Shown: positions 26,405 to 32,531 of the stretch, piece by piece
Layout: each line of letters starts with the position of its first letter
Numbering within the stretch: the first letter of the stretch is position 1
Assembly: GCA_903847975.1 (NCBI GenBank)
Contig: CAINFC010000173.1
Location: forward strand, 1-36,718
Direction of reading: 5' to 3'
DNA: 36,718 nt
DNA from: an uncultured Acidobacteriota bacterium
GTDB lineage: Bacteria; Acidobacteriota; UBA6911; CAINFC01
Program-made: the position numbers and the translations under genes
The notes under the pieces: model-generated
The model's input: the letters and a program-made list of their open reading frames with translations, nothing else
What the model was told of the DNA's origin: nothing
Databases searched by the model: none

Positions 26405-26528
26405 GCAAGCTTGGACTCCAAACAGTTTCGTTTTGGAGGTGGTTGCGGGTGCGACTTTTTTGAGACCGTCGGTATGGACTTTCTTCGAAGGAACCTACCC
26501 TGGGTCTTTCGGGTAAAGCGCGCCCGGG

Positions 26529-27083
26529 TCAGGCGTCCTTGAGGAGAATGACGTGCAGGGCCTGCGGGCCGTGGACTCCGATGGAGAGAGTCATTTCGAT
26601 GTCCGCCGTACGGCTGGGACCGGAAATAAAGGTCAGGCACGCCATGCTTTGAAGATGCCGTGCGTTTTCCTCCCGGGCATACCGTTCGGTGAACGCCTGC
26701 AGGCTGGGTACCATCCGGCCAAGCGGCAGAACCGCCACATGAACCGGGGGAAGCAGCGATGCCAGGCGGCTCCGGCCCGGTCCCGATTCCAGGACCAGGC
26801 TTCCGGTTTCGGCGATGCCGAAATCCGCCTCGGTCAGGCCGATCTGGGCCTGGGCGCAAAGTCGGATGACTTCGTCGCGGTCGCGAGAGGTTATTTCCAC
26901 AGCCTCCTTGTCCAGGGTTTCCAGCAGGGAAGTGGACCATCGTACCCGGAGGGCCGGGCTGGCAGCCTCCTGGCAGATATCGGCGTAAATGGCTGCAGCC
27001 TGCTCCAGGCTTTCCGCCGGGTGAGGCTTTCCGCCAATGCGGGCCAGCTCTTGGGAGAAAATTGCAAGAAGAGACATCGTCAC
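26529..27083 (-). CDS. lutC: Lactate utilization protein LutC (LUD domain)
   Basis: 184 aa. The LUD domain is recognised by EAVEITSRDRDEVIRLCAQAQIGLTEADFGIAETGSLVLES, HVAVLPLGRMVPSL, LTFISGPSRTADIEMTLSIGVHGP and the final LHVILL. LutC is one of three subunits of LutABC, which oxidises L-lactate to pyruvate in Bacillus and many other bacteria. The start is GTG at 27083, immediately after the lutB stop, or an ATG two codons later; no clear ribosome site is seen, so translation is probably coupled to lutB. A lutA gene (cysteine-rich CCG domains) is not next to it. Confidence 0.9.
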   Translation of the reverse strand: MTMSLLAIFSQELARIGGKPHPAESLEQAAAIYADICQEAASPALRVRWSTSLLETLDKEAVEITSRDRDEVIRLCAQAQIGLTEADFGIAETGSLVLESGPGRSRLASLLPPVHVAVLPLGRMVPSLQAFTERYAREENARHLQSMACLTFISGPSRTADIEMTLSIGVHGPQALHVILLKDA

Positions 27084-28508
27084 CTATCGGGGAGGACGGC
27101 GGGTCGACCACCATTCCTGGAAAGTTTTCGGGGCAATCGCCGGAAAATCGCGCGTTTGTGTCCAGCAGGAAAGGGGAAAGGGTCCTTTCGACAGCCAGCC
27201 TTTTCTGGCAATCATCGCCTGGAGAGGTCGGGCGGCTTTGATTCCCAGAGAGCGCCAGCGGCGGTGAAGCGTTGCGAAGCGCCAGCCGCGCATGGCTGCT
27301 TTCTCTGCGACCCGGGGAATCAGGGGCTTGGCATTTCCGCGAACGATCCGGTGCCGGAGGGTCAGCAGAATCTGCGGGATGTCGATCCGCACCGGGCATA
27401 CATCGGCGCAGGCGCCGCAGAGGGAGGAGGCGAAGGGCAGAGGGGAGGCCTTTTTCAGCCCGACCATCTGCGGCGTAAGGATGGAGCCGATGGGCCCGGG
27501 GTATACCCAGCCATAGCTGTAGCCGCCTGCGTGGCGGTAGATAGGGCAGTGGTTCAGGCAGGCTCCGCAGCGTATGCAGCGCAGAGTGGCCCTCATTTCC
27601 CGGTCGGCAAGGATCTTCGAGCGGCCATTGTCCAGGATAATCAGGTAAAAGCGCTCCGGTCCGTCCGCATCTCCGTCACGCCGTGGTCCGTGTATCCAGG
27701 AAACATAGCTGGAAAATCTTTGCCCGGTGGCGCTGCGTGGCAGAAGAGTCAGAAAAGTTCCAAGATCGGCGACCCTGGGCACCACCTTCTCCATGCCCAT
27801 CAGAGCGACGTGGACCCTGGGTGCGGTGGTGCTCAGCCGGGCGTTCCCCTCGTTTTCCACCAGCACGATTCCTCCGGTTTCCGCGACGGCGAAGTTGACT
27901 CCGGAAATTCCCAGGCCGGCAGACAGAAACTTTTCCCGCAGGGTCCGCCGCGCGATGGCGGTCAGTTCGGCGATATCCTCGGTGTAGGGAACCCCCAGCT
28001 TTTCCTGGAAGAGCCTTGCGATCTGCTGCCGGGTCTTGTGAATGGCGGGAACAATGATGTGAAACGGGGGCTCCTGGGCCAGCTGGATGATAAATTCCCC
28101 GAGATCGGTTTCCAGGACTTCGAGGCGGGTCTCCTCCAGATAATGGTTCAGTCCGATCTCTTCGGAAACCATCGATTTGCCTTTGACCACCTGCCGAACC
28201 TGGTGTCTGCGGCATATCTCCAAAACCTGCCGGCAGGCTTCGGCGGCATCTCCGGCCCGGTATACGGTTCCGCCGTTCGCCTGAACCTGTTTTTCCAGCT
28301 GTTCAAGATAGTCCGGAAGATGGTCCAGGGTGTGCTCTTTGATCTGCTCGGCCTTGCGCCGGATTTCTTCCCATCCATCCGTCTGGGAGACGACCGTGCG
28401 GCGCTGCTGGGTAAAGCGCCCGGAAACCAGGGCGAGCGCTCCCTGCAGCTGCATGTCATGCAGGGCCTGGGAGGATTGGGTTCCAAAGTCCTCGGAAGTG
28501 ATTTTCAT
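27084..28508 (-). CDS. lutB: Lactate utilization iron-sulfur protein LutB
   Basis: 474 aa from the ATG at 28508, matching LutB length; the longer frame is unlikely. An N-terminal LUD domain (about 60-300; VVKGKSMVSEEIGLNHYLE, AVAETGGIVLVENEGNARL, HVALMGMEKVVP, SYVSWIHGPRRDGD) is followed by two 4Fe-4S motifs, CIRCGACLNHCPIY and CGACADVCPVRIDI. The typical C-terminus KTFQEWW is present. Together with LutA and LutC it oxidises lactate in the cytoplasm, passing electrons onward. It follows the SDR gene by 31 bp and abuts lutC. Placed beside the BMC operon, it could take up lactate made from lactaldehyde; this is inference. Confidence 0.93.
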   Translation of the reverse strand: MKITSEDFGTQSSQALHDMQLQGALALVSGRFTQQRRTVVSQTDGWEEIRRKAEQIKEHTLDHLPDYLEQLEKQVQANGGTVYRAGDAAEACRQVLEICRRHQVRQVVKGKSMVSEEIGLNHYLEETRLEVLETDLGEFIIQLAQEPPFHIIVPAIHKTRQQIARLFQEKLGVPYTEDIAELTAIARRTLREKFLSAGLGISGVNFAVAETGGIVLVENEGNARLSTTAPRVHVALMGMEKVVPRVADLGTFLTLLPRSATGQRFSSYVSWIHGPRRDGDADGPERFYLIILDNGRSKILADREMRATLRCIRCGACLNHCPIYRHAGGYSYGWVYPGPIGSILTPQMVGLKKASPLPFASSLCGACADVCPVRIDIPQILLTLRHRIVRGNAKPLIPRVAEKAAMRGWRFATLHRRWRSLGIKAARPLQAMIARKGWLSKGPFPLSCWTQTRDFPAIAPKTFQEWWSTRRPPR

Positions 28509-28539
28509 CGGTCGGAACGCGCCTTTTTCCGGCTCTGCC

Positions 28540-29244
28540 TTACCAGGGAATCGGCTTCCGGTTCTGGAAGAAGCCGCCGCTCGGGCCATTGTCCGGCAGG
28601 GTGCAGAGGAAGATGACGGTATCCGCGCCCTGTTCGACGGTCCGATCGGCTTCGGGGCCGCCCATGTCCGTTTTCACCCAGCCGGGGCAAACGGCATTCA
28701 CCAGGATATTGGTTCCTCTCAATTCATGGGCCAGCATCAGGGTCAGGGCGTTCAGGGCGATCTTGGATATACGATAGGCGGGAAAGCCGCCGGAGATGCG
28801 GGAGATCTGCCCCATCGTGCTGGAAAGGTTGACGATGCGTCCTCCGCCGCGCTTTTTCATGGCGGGGAAAAAGAGCTGGCAGAGACGAAGGGGGCCCAGG
28901 ACGTTGGATTCCATCGTGGATCGAATCAGGTCCGAATTCACGTTCAGGGCGGTTTTATCCTTATCTATAAAAATACCGGCATTGTTCACCAGTATATCGA
29001 TGCCCCCCCAGTTCTGCTCGACTTCTGCGACCAGGTGCCGGATACTGTCTTCATCCGTTACATCCAGCGGATGAAAGCGGACGGGCAGATTTTCTTTAAG
29101 AAGGCCGAGCGTTGCCGCTTCTCCTTCCGGTGTGTTGCGGGCCGTTAGCATGGTTTCGATCCCCAGGCGCGCCAGCTGCCGACTGATCTCCAAGCCGAGA
29201 CCTCGATTGGCCCCGGTAACCAGAGCTTTTTTTTCTTTGGTCAT
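28540..29244 (-). CDS. Short-chain dehydrogenase/reductase
   Basis: 234 aa, classical SDR. Cofactor site GANRGLGLEIS (TGxxxGxG type), DVTD, NNAG (ILVNNAGIF), the catalytic Ser in VNLSSTMG, Y-R-I-S-K (YxxxK) and PGWVKTDMGGP. It resembles carbonyl-reductase-like SDRs using NADP(H). It is the first gene of the minus-strand lut cluster and divergent from the BMC operon. Reduction of lactaldehyde to 1,2-propanediol would suit the neighbourhood, but nothing in the sequence fixes the substrate. The C-terminal GPSGGFFQNRKPIPW ending is typical of its subfamily. Confidence 0.88.
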   Translation of the reverse strand: MTKEKKALVTGANRGLGLEISRQLARLGIETMLTARNTPEGEAATLGLLKENLPVRFHPLDVTDEDSIRHLVAEVEQNWGGIDILVNNAGIFIDKDKTALNVNSDLIRSTMESNVLGPLRLCQLFFPAMKKRGGGRIVNLSSTMGQISRISGGFPAYRISKIALNALTLMLAHELRGTNILVNAVCPGWVKTDMGGPEADRTVEQGADTVIFLCTLPDNGPSGGFFQNRKPIPW

Positions 29245-29365
29245 AAATTCCGCTCCCCTGCCTAGTTTATGGTCCTATGCCGTAAAACCGAAAACGTATT
29301 TTCAAGTATAACATCAACGCCATCGGCAGAACCCTCCGACGAGAAAAAAATTGCCGTCCACCCCT

Positions 29366-29392
29366 CATGTTTTTCCGTTCAGGAGCCGATAC
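29366..29392 (+). promoter_or_regulatory. Candidate sigma28 (flagellar) promoter
   Basis: CATGTTTT (29366-29373), an 11-nt spacer and GCCGATAC (29385-29392). The -10 element matches GCCGATAA at 7 of 8 positions. The -35 element matches TAAAGTTT only at 4 of 8. The predicted start leaves a leader of ~22 nt before the ATG at 29421, and would exclude the longer start at 29367. Confidence 0.45.
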
Positions 29393-29420
29393 TCTGGAAG
29401 AATCCGGAGATTTACTGAAA

Positions 29421-29612
29421 ATGAACCAAGTTACCTTGCCGCAGACCATGGCCCGGACCGGCATCATGCTGGAAGCTCAGTACGGCTTGCTTAAAAAGGC
29501 GCTGAAGGCCGAAGCGGCTGCCGTGGCTCAGATTCTGGAAAGCCTGCCCGAGGCCTCTCCGGCGCCCAATCCCGACTCTCCGGTAGGCAATCAGGTCAAT
29601 TTCTACGCTTAG
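29421..29612 (+). CDS. Small protein resembling YjfB-family putative motility proteins
   Basis: 63 aa from the ATG at 29421, preceded by CGGAG. A single long amphipathic helix (about 8-43, ARTGIMLEAQYGLLKKALKA and following) is followed by a Pro/Ser-rich linker and SPVGNQVNFYA. This helix-plus-(G/N)xxV/I ending is the pattern of the YjfB-like family annotated as putative motility proteins. The match is by eye only, but the sigma28-like promoter supports it. It lies 65 bp before pduL on the same strand, so it could also be read through into the BMC operon. No signal or membrane segment. Exact role unknown. Confidence 0.55.
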   Translation: MNQVTLPQTMARTGIMLEAQYGLLKKALKAEAAAVAQILESLPEASPAPNPDSPVGNQVNFYA

Positions 29613-29639
29613 CCGTTCCGCAGAAAAATGACCTCTCCT

Positions 29640-29669
29640 CTTGACGCATCTGCTGTCGTCAAGCAAAAT
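29640..29669 (+). promoter_or_regulatory. Palindromic operator-promoter of the BMC operon
   Basis: CTTGACG (29640-29646), a 10-nt spacer and CGTCAAG (29657-29663) form a perfect 7-bp-arm inverted repeat. Its left arm contains TTGACG (-35, 5/6). CAAAAT (29664-29669, 4/6) lies 17 nt downstream as the -10 box. Predicted start: 29676-29678, at the pduL ATG itself. No ribosome site precedes the ATG. A repressor on this palindrome would cover the promoter. Confidence 0.5.
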
Positions 29670-29677
29670 ACTCCTTC

Positions 29678-30349
29678 ATGGAATCTAAAACCGTAAAACG
29701 CAGCGATATCGAACGTCTGGTTCGCGAAGCTCTGTCCAAAAAGCTTCCGGGGCCTCCGGCTGCCGGTTCCCCGCCCAACGATCTGAAGGTAAACATCTCT
29801 GCCCGGCACATGCATATCAGCCAGGCGAACCTGGAAGTCCTTTTCGGCCCGGGACACCGCCTGGAGGTCCTGCGCCCCCTCTACCAGGAGGGCCAGTTCG
29901 CCGCCAAAGAGACCGTGACCCTGATCGGTCCCCGGAATCGCATCATTCCCAATTTACGCATACTGGGTCCCTGCCGGAGCCTGACGCAGGTGGAACTGGC
30001 TTTTACCGACGGGATTCAGCTGGGTTTCGACCTCCCCGTTCGCCAGTCCGGGGATATCGACAACACGCCAGGGGGTTATATCATGGGCCCGAAAGGGCTG
30101 GTGGAGATTCCCAAAGGAATCATTCGTGCGGCCCGGCATGTGCACATGGGCCCGGTGGATGCCGAATATTACCGGGTGCGCCACCAGGACAGGATCCGGC
30201 TGCGGGTGAAGGCTGCCGGCTGCACCACGGTTTTCGAAGATCTGCTGGTACGGGTGGATCCCTCTTTCAAACTGGAAGCCCACCTGGACACCGACGAGGG
30301 AAATGCCTGTCACATGGAAGAGGCCGAGAGCCTGGAGCTGTTTGCATAA
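29678..30349 (+). CDS. pduL: BMC phosphotransacylase PduL
   Basis: 223 aa. Two PduL domains carry the metal-binding motifs ARHMHIS (H44, H46) and RAARHVHMGPVDAEYY. Other marks: ETVTLIGPRNRIIPNLRILGP, GDIDNTPGGYIMGPKGLV and GNACH near the end. It converts acyl-CoA and phosphate to acyl-phosphate and CoA inside microcompartments, recycling CoA. Residues ~7-22 (KRSDIERLVREALSKK) form an amphipathic helix, followed by a Pro/Gly linker: a typical encapsulation peptide that targets the lumen. No upstream in-frame start exists before a stop at 29642, so the ATG at 29678 is probably translated from a leaderless mRNA. Confidence 0.95.
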   Translation: MESKTVKRSDIERLVREALSKKLPGPPAAGSPPNDLKVNISARHMHISQANLEVLFGPGHRLEVLRPLYQEGQFAAKETVTLIGPRNRIIPNLRILGPCRSLTQVELAFTDGIQLGFDLPVRQSGDIDNTPGGYIMGPKGLVEIPKGIIRAARHVHMGPVDAEYYRVRHQDRIRLRVKAAGCTTVFEDLLVRVDPSFKLEAHLDTDEGNACHMEEAESLELFA

Positions 30350-30369
30350 ACCAAGATTCTGACGCCATT

Positions 30370-30387
30370 TAGGACGACTAGGACGAC
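30370..30387 (+). promoter_or_regulatory. Duplicated ribosome-binding segment before BMC-T
   Basis: The 9-mer TAGGACGAC occurs twice in tandem (30370-30378 and 30379-30387). The second AGGA is 6 nt from the ATG at 30390; the first is 15 nt away. Confidence 0.5.
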
Positions 30388-30389
30388 TC

Positions 30390-30983
30390 ATGAACGAAGC
30401 GATAGGAATGATTGAAACCAAGGGCTACACCGGCCTGGTGGAAGCGACCGACGCCATGGTCAAGGCGGCCAACGTACGCGTGGCCCGCTGCATCCAGATA
30501 GGCGGCTCTTTTTGCACCACCGTGGTCCGGGGGGATGTGGGCAGCGCCCGCGCCGCCGTGGAAGCCGGACGCCGAGCCGCGGAGTCGGTGGGAGAGCTGA
30601 TGGGGTCCCTGGTGATCCCCAATCCGCATGAAGGCCTGATCCAGCTGTTCCTCGATCCGCCGAGCGCCTCTCCGGCCGGCCGAAAAGAGGCAGCGGGCCA
30701 GGAAGCCCTGGGAATGATCGAAACCAGGAACCTGATTCCCCTGCTGGATGCGACCGATGCCATGCTGAAAGCGGCTCATGTGACTGCCGTCAGCTGGGAC
30801 AAGGTCGGCTCCGGTTACGTGACCACCTTTATCCGCGGGGACGTCGCCGCGGTCAAAGCTTCGGTCGATGCCGGGGTGAGGGCCGCTTCCGCCCTGGGTC
30901 AGGTCATTCTGGCCCACGTCATACCGCGGCCTCATGAAGAGCTCCCTCACCTGGGAAAATTTCTGGCCGGCCTGAGCCGGTAA
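30390..30983 (+). CDS. BMC-T shell protein (tandem BMC domains)
   Basis: 197 aa with two BMC domains (about 1-90 and 108-190), each starting EAxGMIET and ending with the edge motif PNPHEGL or PRPHEEL. BMC-T proteins form pseudohexameric trimers that tile the shell facets and can gate larger metabolites or hold a metal cluster at the central pore. Domain 1 carries the unusual pore loop QIGGSFC (G38-C42, with C34 nearby). Domain 2 has the standard KVGSGY. A central Cys-bound Fe-S cluster as in PduT is possible but unproven. It follows pduL by 40 bp and precedes the kinase by 3 bp. Permuted BMC-T forms are excluded because both domains are in standard order. Confidence 0.95.
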   Translation: MNEAIGMIETKGYTGLVEATDAMVKAANVRVARCIQIGGSFCTTVVRGDVGSARAAVEAGRRAAESVGELMGSLVIPNPHEGLIQLFLDPPSASPAGRKEAAGQEALGMIETRNLIPLLDATDAMLKAAHVTAVSWDKVGSGYVTTFIRGDVAAVKASVDAGVRAASALGQVILAHVIPRPHEELPHLGKFLAGLSR

Positions 30984-30986
30984 CCG

Positions 30987-32204
30987 ATGAGCGACATGAA
31001 AATACTGGTAGCCAACATCGGCAGCACTTCCTTCAAGTTCTGCCTGTTTTCCATGCCGGAAGAGCGGATCCTGGCCAAGGGAGGCATGGAACGGATCGGC
31101 AGCAGCGAGGCGCCTTTCCAGTTCCAGGCGGAAAACCAGCCGCTGCGGAAAAGCGTCCAGCCGGTGGCGGACTATGCCGCCGCTCTGCGCCTGGCATTCG
31201 AAGCCCTGACCGGAGAGGGAGGGGTGCTCCCCTCCGTGGGAGAGCTTTCCGCCATCGGATTCAAACCCATTATCGCCAAAGGATATTCCGGAACCCAGGA
31301 ACTGACCGAAAAGGTCCTTGCGGCCATGGAATCCTTCCAGACGCTGGCTCCGGCACATAACCCTCCCTACATACAGGCGGTGCGTCTCATCCGCGGCGAG
31401 TTCCCGGATATTCCACTGATCGGCACTTTCGAGACTGCTTTTTATGACGCCCTTCCCGAGTCGGCCTGCGTGTTTGCCGTTCCTCAGGAGTGGCGCCGGC
31501 GATTCGGAATCCGCCGCTACGGGTACCATGGAGCGAGCCACCGATATGTTGCCGAGCGGGCCGCCGTGCTGCTGAAGAATCCCGCCGCCCGTCTGATTTC
31601 ATGCCATCTGGGGGGAAGCTCTTCCATGGCGGCGGTTCGCGCCGGAGTGGCCGTCGAATCTAGCTGGGCCATGACACCCCAAAGCGGGCTCCCGCACAAC
31701 AACCGGGTCGGCGAGTTCGATGCCTTCGCCCTCCTTTACCTGATGAAAGACTGCGGCCTCGGCTTGGCAGAGGTGGAGCGGACCCTGATGAAGGAATCGG
31801 GCCTGAAGGGGATTGCCGGAACCCCCTCCGGAGATCTGCGGGACATCCTGGCGGCCGTCGACAGAGGAAGCGCCGAGGCCGGGCTGGCCCTGGAATACCT
31901 GGTGAAGTCGATCCGCAAGTATATCGGGCAGTTCCTGGTGGAACTCAACGGAGCGGACGGGATCATCTTTACCGGCGGGATCGGGGAAAACAGCCCTCTG
32001 GTTCGACGGCTGGTATGCGCCGATCTGGACCAGCTGGGGATCCTCCTGGATCCGACGGCCAACGAAGCGGCGATTCGGCGGGAGGCGGAAATCAGCGCCG
32101 CCGCCTCGCGGGTTCACCTTCTGACCATTCCCACATCGGAGGAAACGGTGATCGCCCGGGAAGCCTGTCTATATTTACAGAACGAAAAGGAAAGGAATAA
32201 CTGA
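30987..32204 (+). CDS. Acetate/propionate-type acyl kinase (divergent, BMC-associated)
   Basis: 405 aa, acetokinase fold. Present: N10 in VANIGSTSF, APAHNPPYIQA, YGYHGASHRYV (H181), SCHLGGSSSMAAV (H207), R240 in NNRVGEFDA, FTGGIGENS and the C-terminal TSEETVIA. Compared with classical AckA the catalytic Asp of FDTAF is Glu (FETAF, E149), the phosphate-binding Arg of HRIVHGG is not kept (FKPIIAKG), and MGTRSGDIDP becomes HNNRVGEFDA. I recall the same GGSSS...NNRVG pattern in kinases from planctomycete-type BMC loci. It would convert acyl-P (lactoyl-P here, inferred) and ADP to acid and ATP, probably outside the shell, as no targeting helix is seen. Confidence 0.88.
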   Translation: MSDMKILVANIGSTSFKFCLFSMPEERILAKGGMERIGSSEAPFQFQAENQPLRKSVQPVADYAAALRLAFEALTGEGGVLPSVGELSAIGFKPIIAKGYSGTQELTEKVLAAMESFQTLAPAHNPPYIQAVRLIRGEFPDIPLIGTFETAFYDALPESACVFAVPQEWRRRFGIRRYGYHGASHRYVAERAAVLLKNPAARLISCHLGGSSSMAAVRAGVAVESSWAMTPQSGLPHNNRVGEFDAFALLYLMKDCGLGLAEVERTLMKESGLKGIAGTPSGDLRDILAAVDRGSAEAGLALEYLVKSIRKYIGQFLVELNGADGIIFTGGIGENSPLVRRLVCADLDQLGILLDPTANEAAIRREAEISAAASRVHLLTIPTSEETVIAREACLYLQNEKERNN

Positions 32205-32205
32205 A

Positions 32206-32484
32206 ATGGCTCAGGAAGCGCTTGGCATTCTGGAAACCCGCGGACTGGTGGCATTGGTGGAGGCGGCCGACGCCATGCTTAAAGCCGCCAAGGTCCATCT
32301 GAGCGGCTCGCAGCAGGTAGGCAGCGGATATATTTCCGCTTTCGTCACCGGGGATGTGGCCGCCGTTCGCGCCGCCGTTGACGCCGGCGCCAGTGCGGTA
32401 AAGGCTTTAGGCGGGGAGCTGATCAGCACCCATGTCATCCCCCGCCCGCATGAGGAAGGCGCGCCTCTGATTCCCCGGTCCTGA
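32206..32484 (+). CDS. BMC-H shell protein
   Basis: 92 aa, single BMC domain that forms the main hexamer of microcompartment facets. It opens with QEALGILETRGLVALVEAAD, has the pore loop QQVGSGYIS (residues 36-44) and the TGDVAAVRAAVDAGA helix, and ends THVIPRPHEE. The ribosome site AAAGGAA is the best in the operon, in keeping with high demand for this protein. The start is 1 bp after the kinase stop. Its stop codon lies in the loop of the following terminator. Confidence 0.97.
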   Translation: MAQEALGILETRGLVALVEAADAMLKAAKVHLSGSQQVGSGYISAFVTGDVAAVRAAVDAGASAVKALGGELISTHVIPRPHEEGAPLIPRS

Positions 32485-32513
32485 CCGGGGGAATACTTTT
32501 CTTTTTTCTTTTT
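32470..32513 (+). terminator. Intrinsic terminator/attenuator inside the BMC operon
   Basis: ATTCCCCGGT (32470-32479), a CCTG loop (32480-32483) and ACCGGGGGAAT (32484-32494, one bulged G) form a GC-rich hairpin followed by ACTTTTCTTTTTTCTTTTT. The BMC-H stop TGA (32482-32484) lies in the loop. The next gene starts at 32532. It should stop part of the transcripts before the two enzyme genes. Confidence 0.8.
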
Positions 32514-32531
32514 ATCACCGGGATCCATACT

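Larger units (their letters stand above)
26005..26528. other. 524-bp intergenic region rich in repeats
   Basis: No gene is supported. From the porin start outward it holds a possible porin -10 box (26106-26111, minus), R1 copy D flanked by R2-type ends (26114-26133 and 26269-26313), and a double hairpin (26357-26404). lutC ends at 26529, so its transcript must also end in this stretch. Confidence 0.6.

Noticed and set aside
26335-27399. A 354-codon minus-strand frame overlapping lutC and the repeat region
   Set aside because: It is in another frame of lutB/lutC and runs into non-coding hairpins; Pro/Arg-rich shadow composition.
26553-28616. A 687-codon plus-strand frame opposite lutC and lutB
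   Set aside because: lutB and lutC are certain from their iron-sulfur and LUD motifs; the opposite frame is compositional shadow.
26005-29244. A lutA gene near lutBC
   Set aside because: No frame with paired CCG cysteine motifs was found on either side; the gap after lutC contains only repeats.
29613-29677. The CTTGACG palindrome considered as a terminator for the small YjfB-like gene
   Set aside because: The arms are separated by 10 nt and followed by CAAAATACTCC rather than a T-run, so an operator is more likely.
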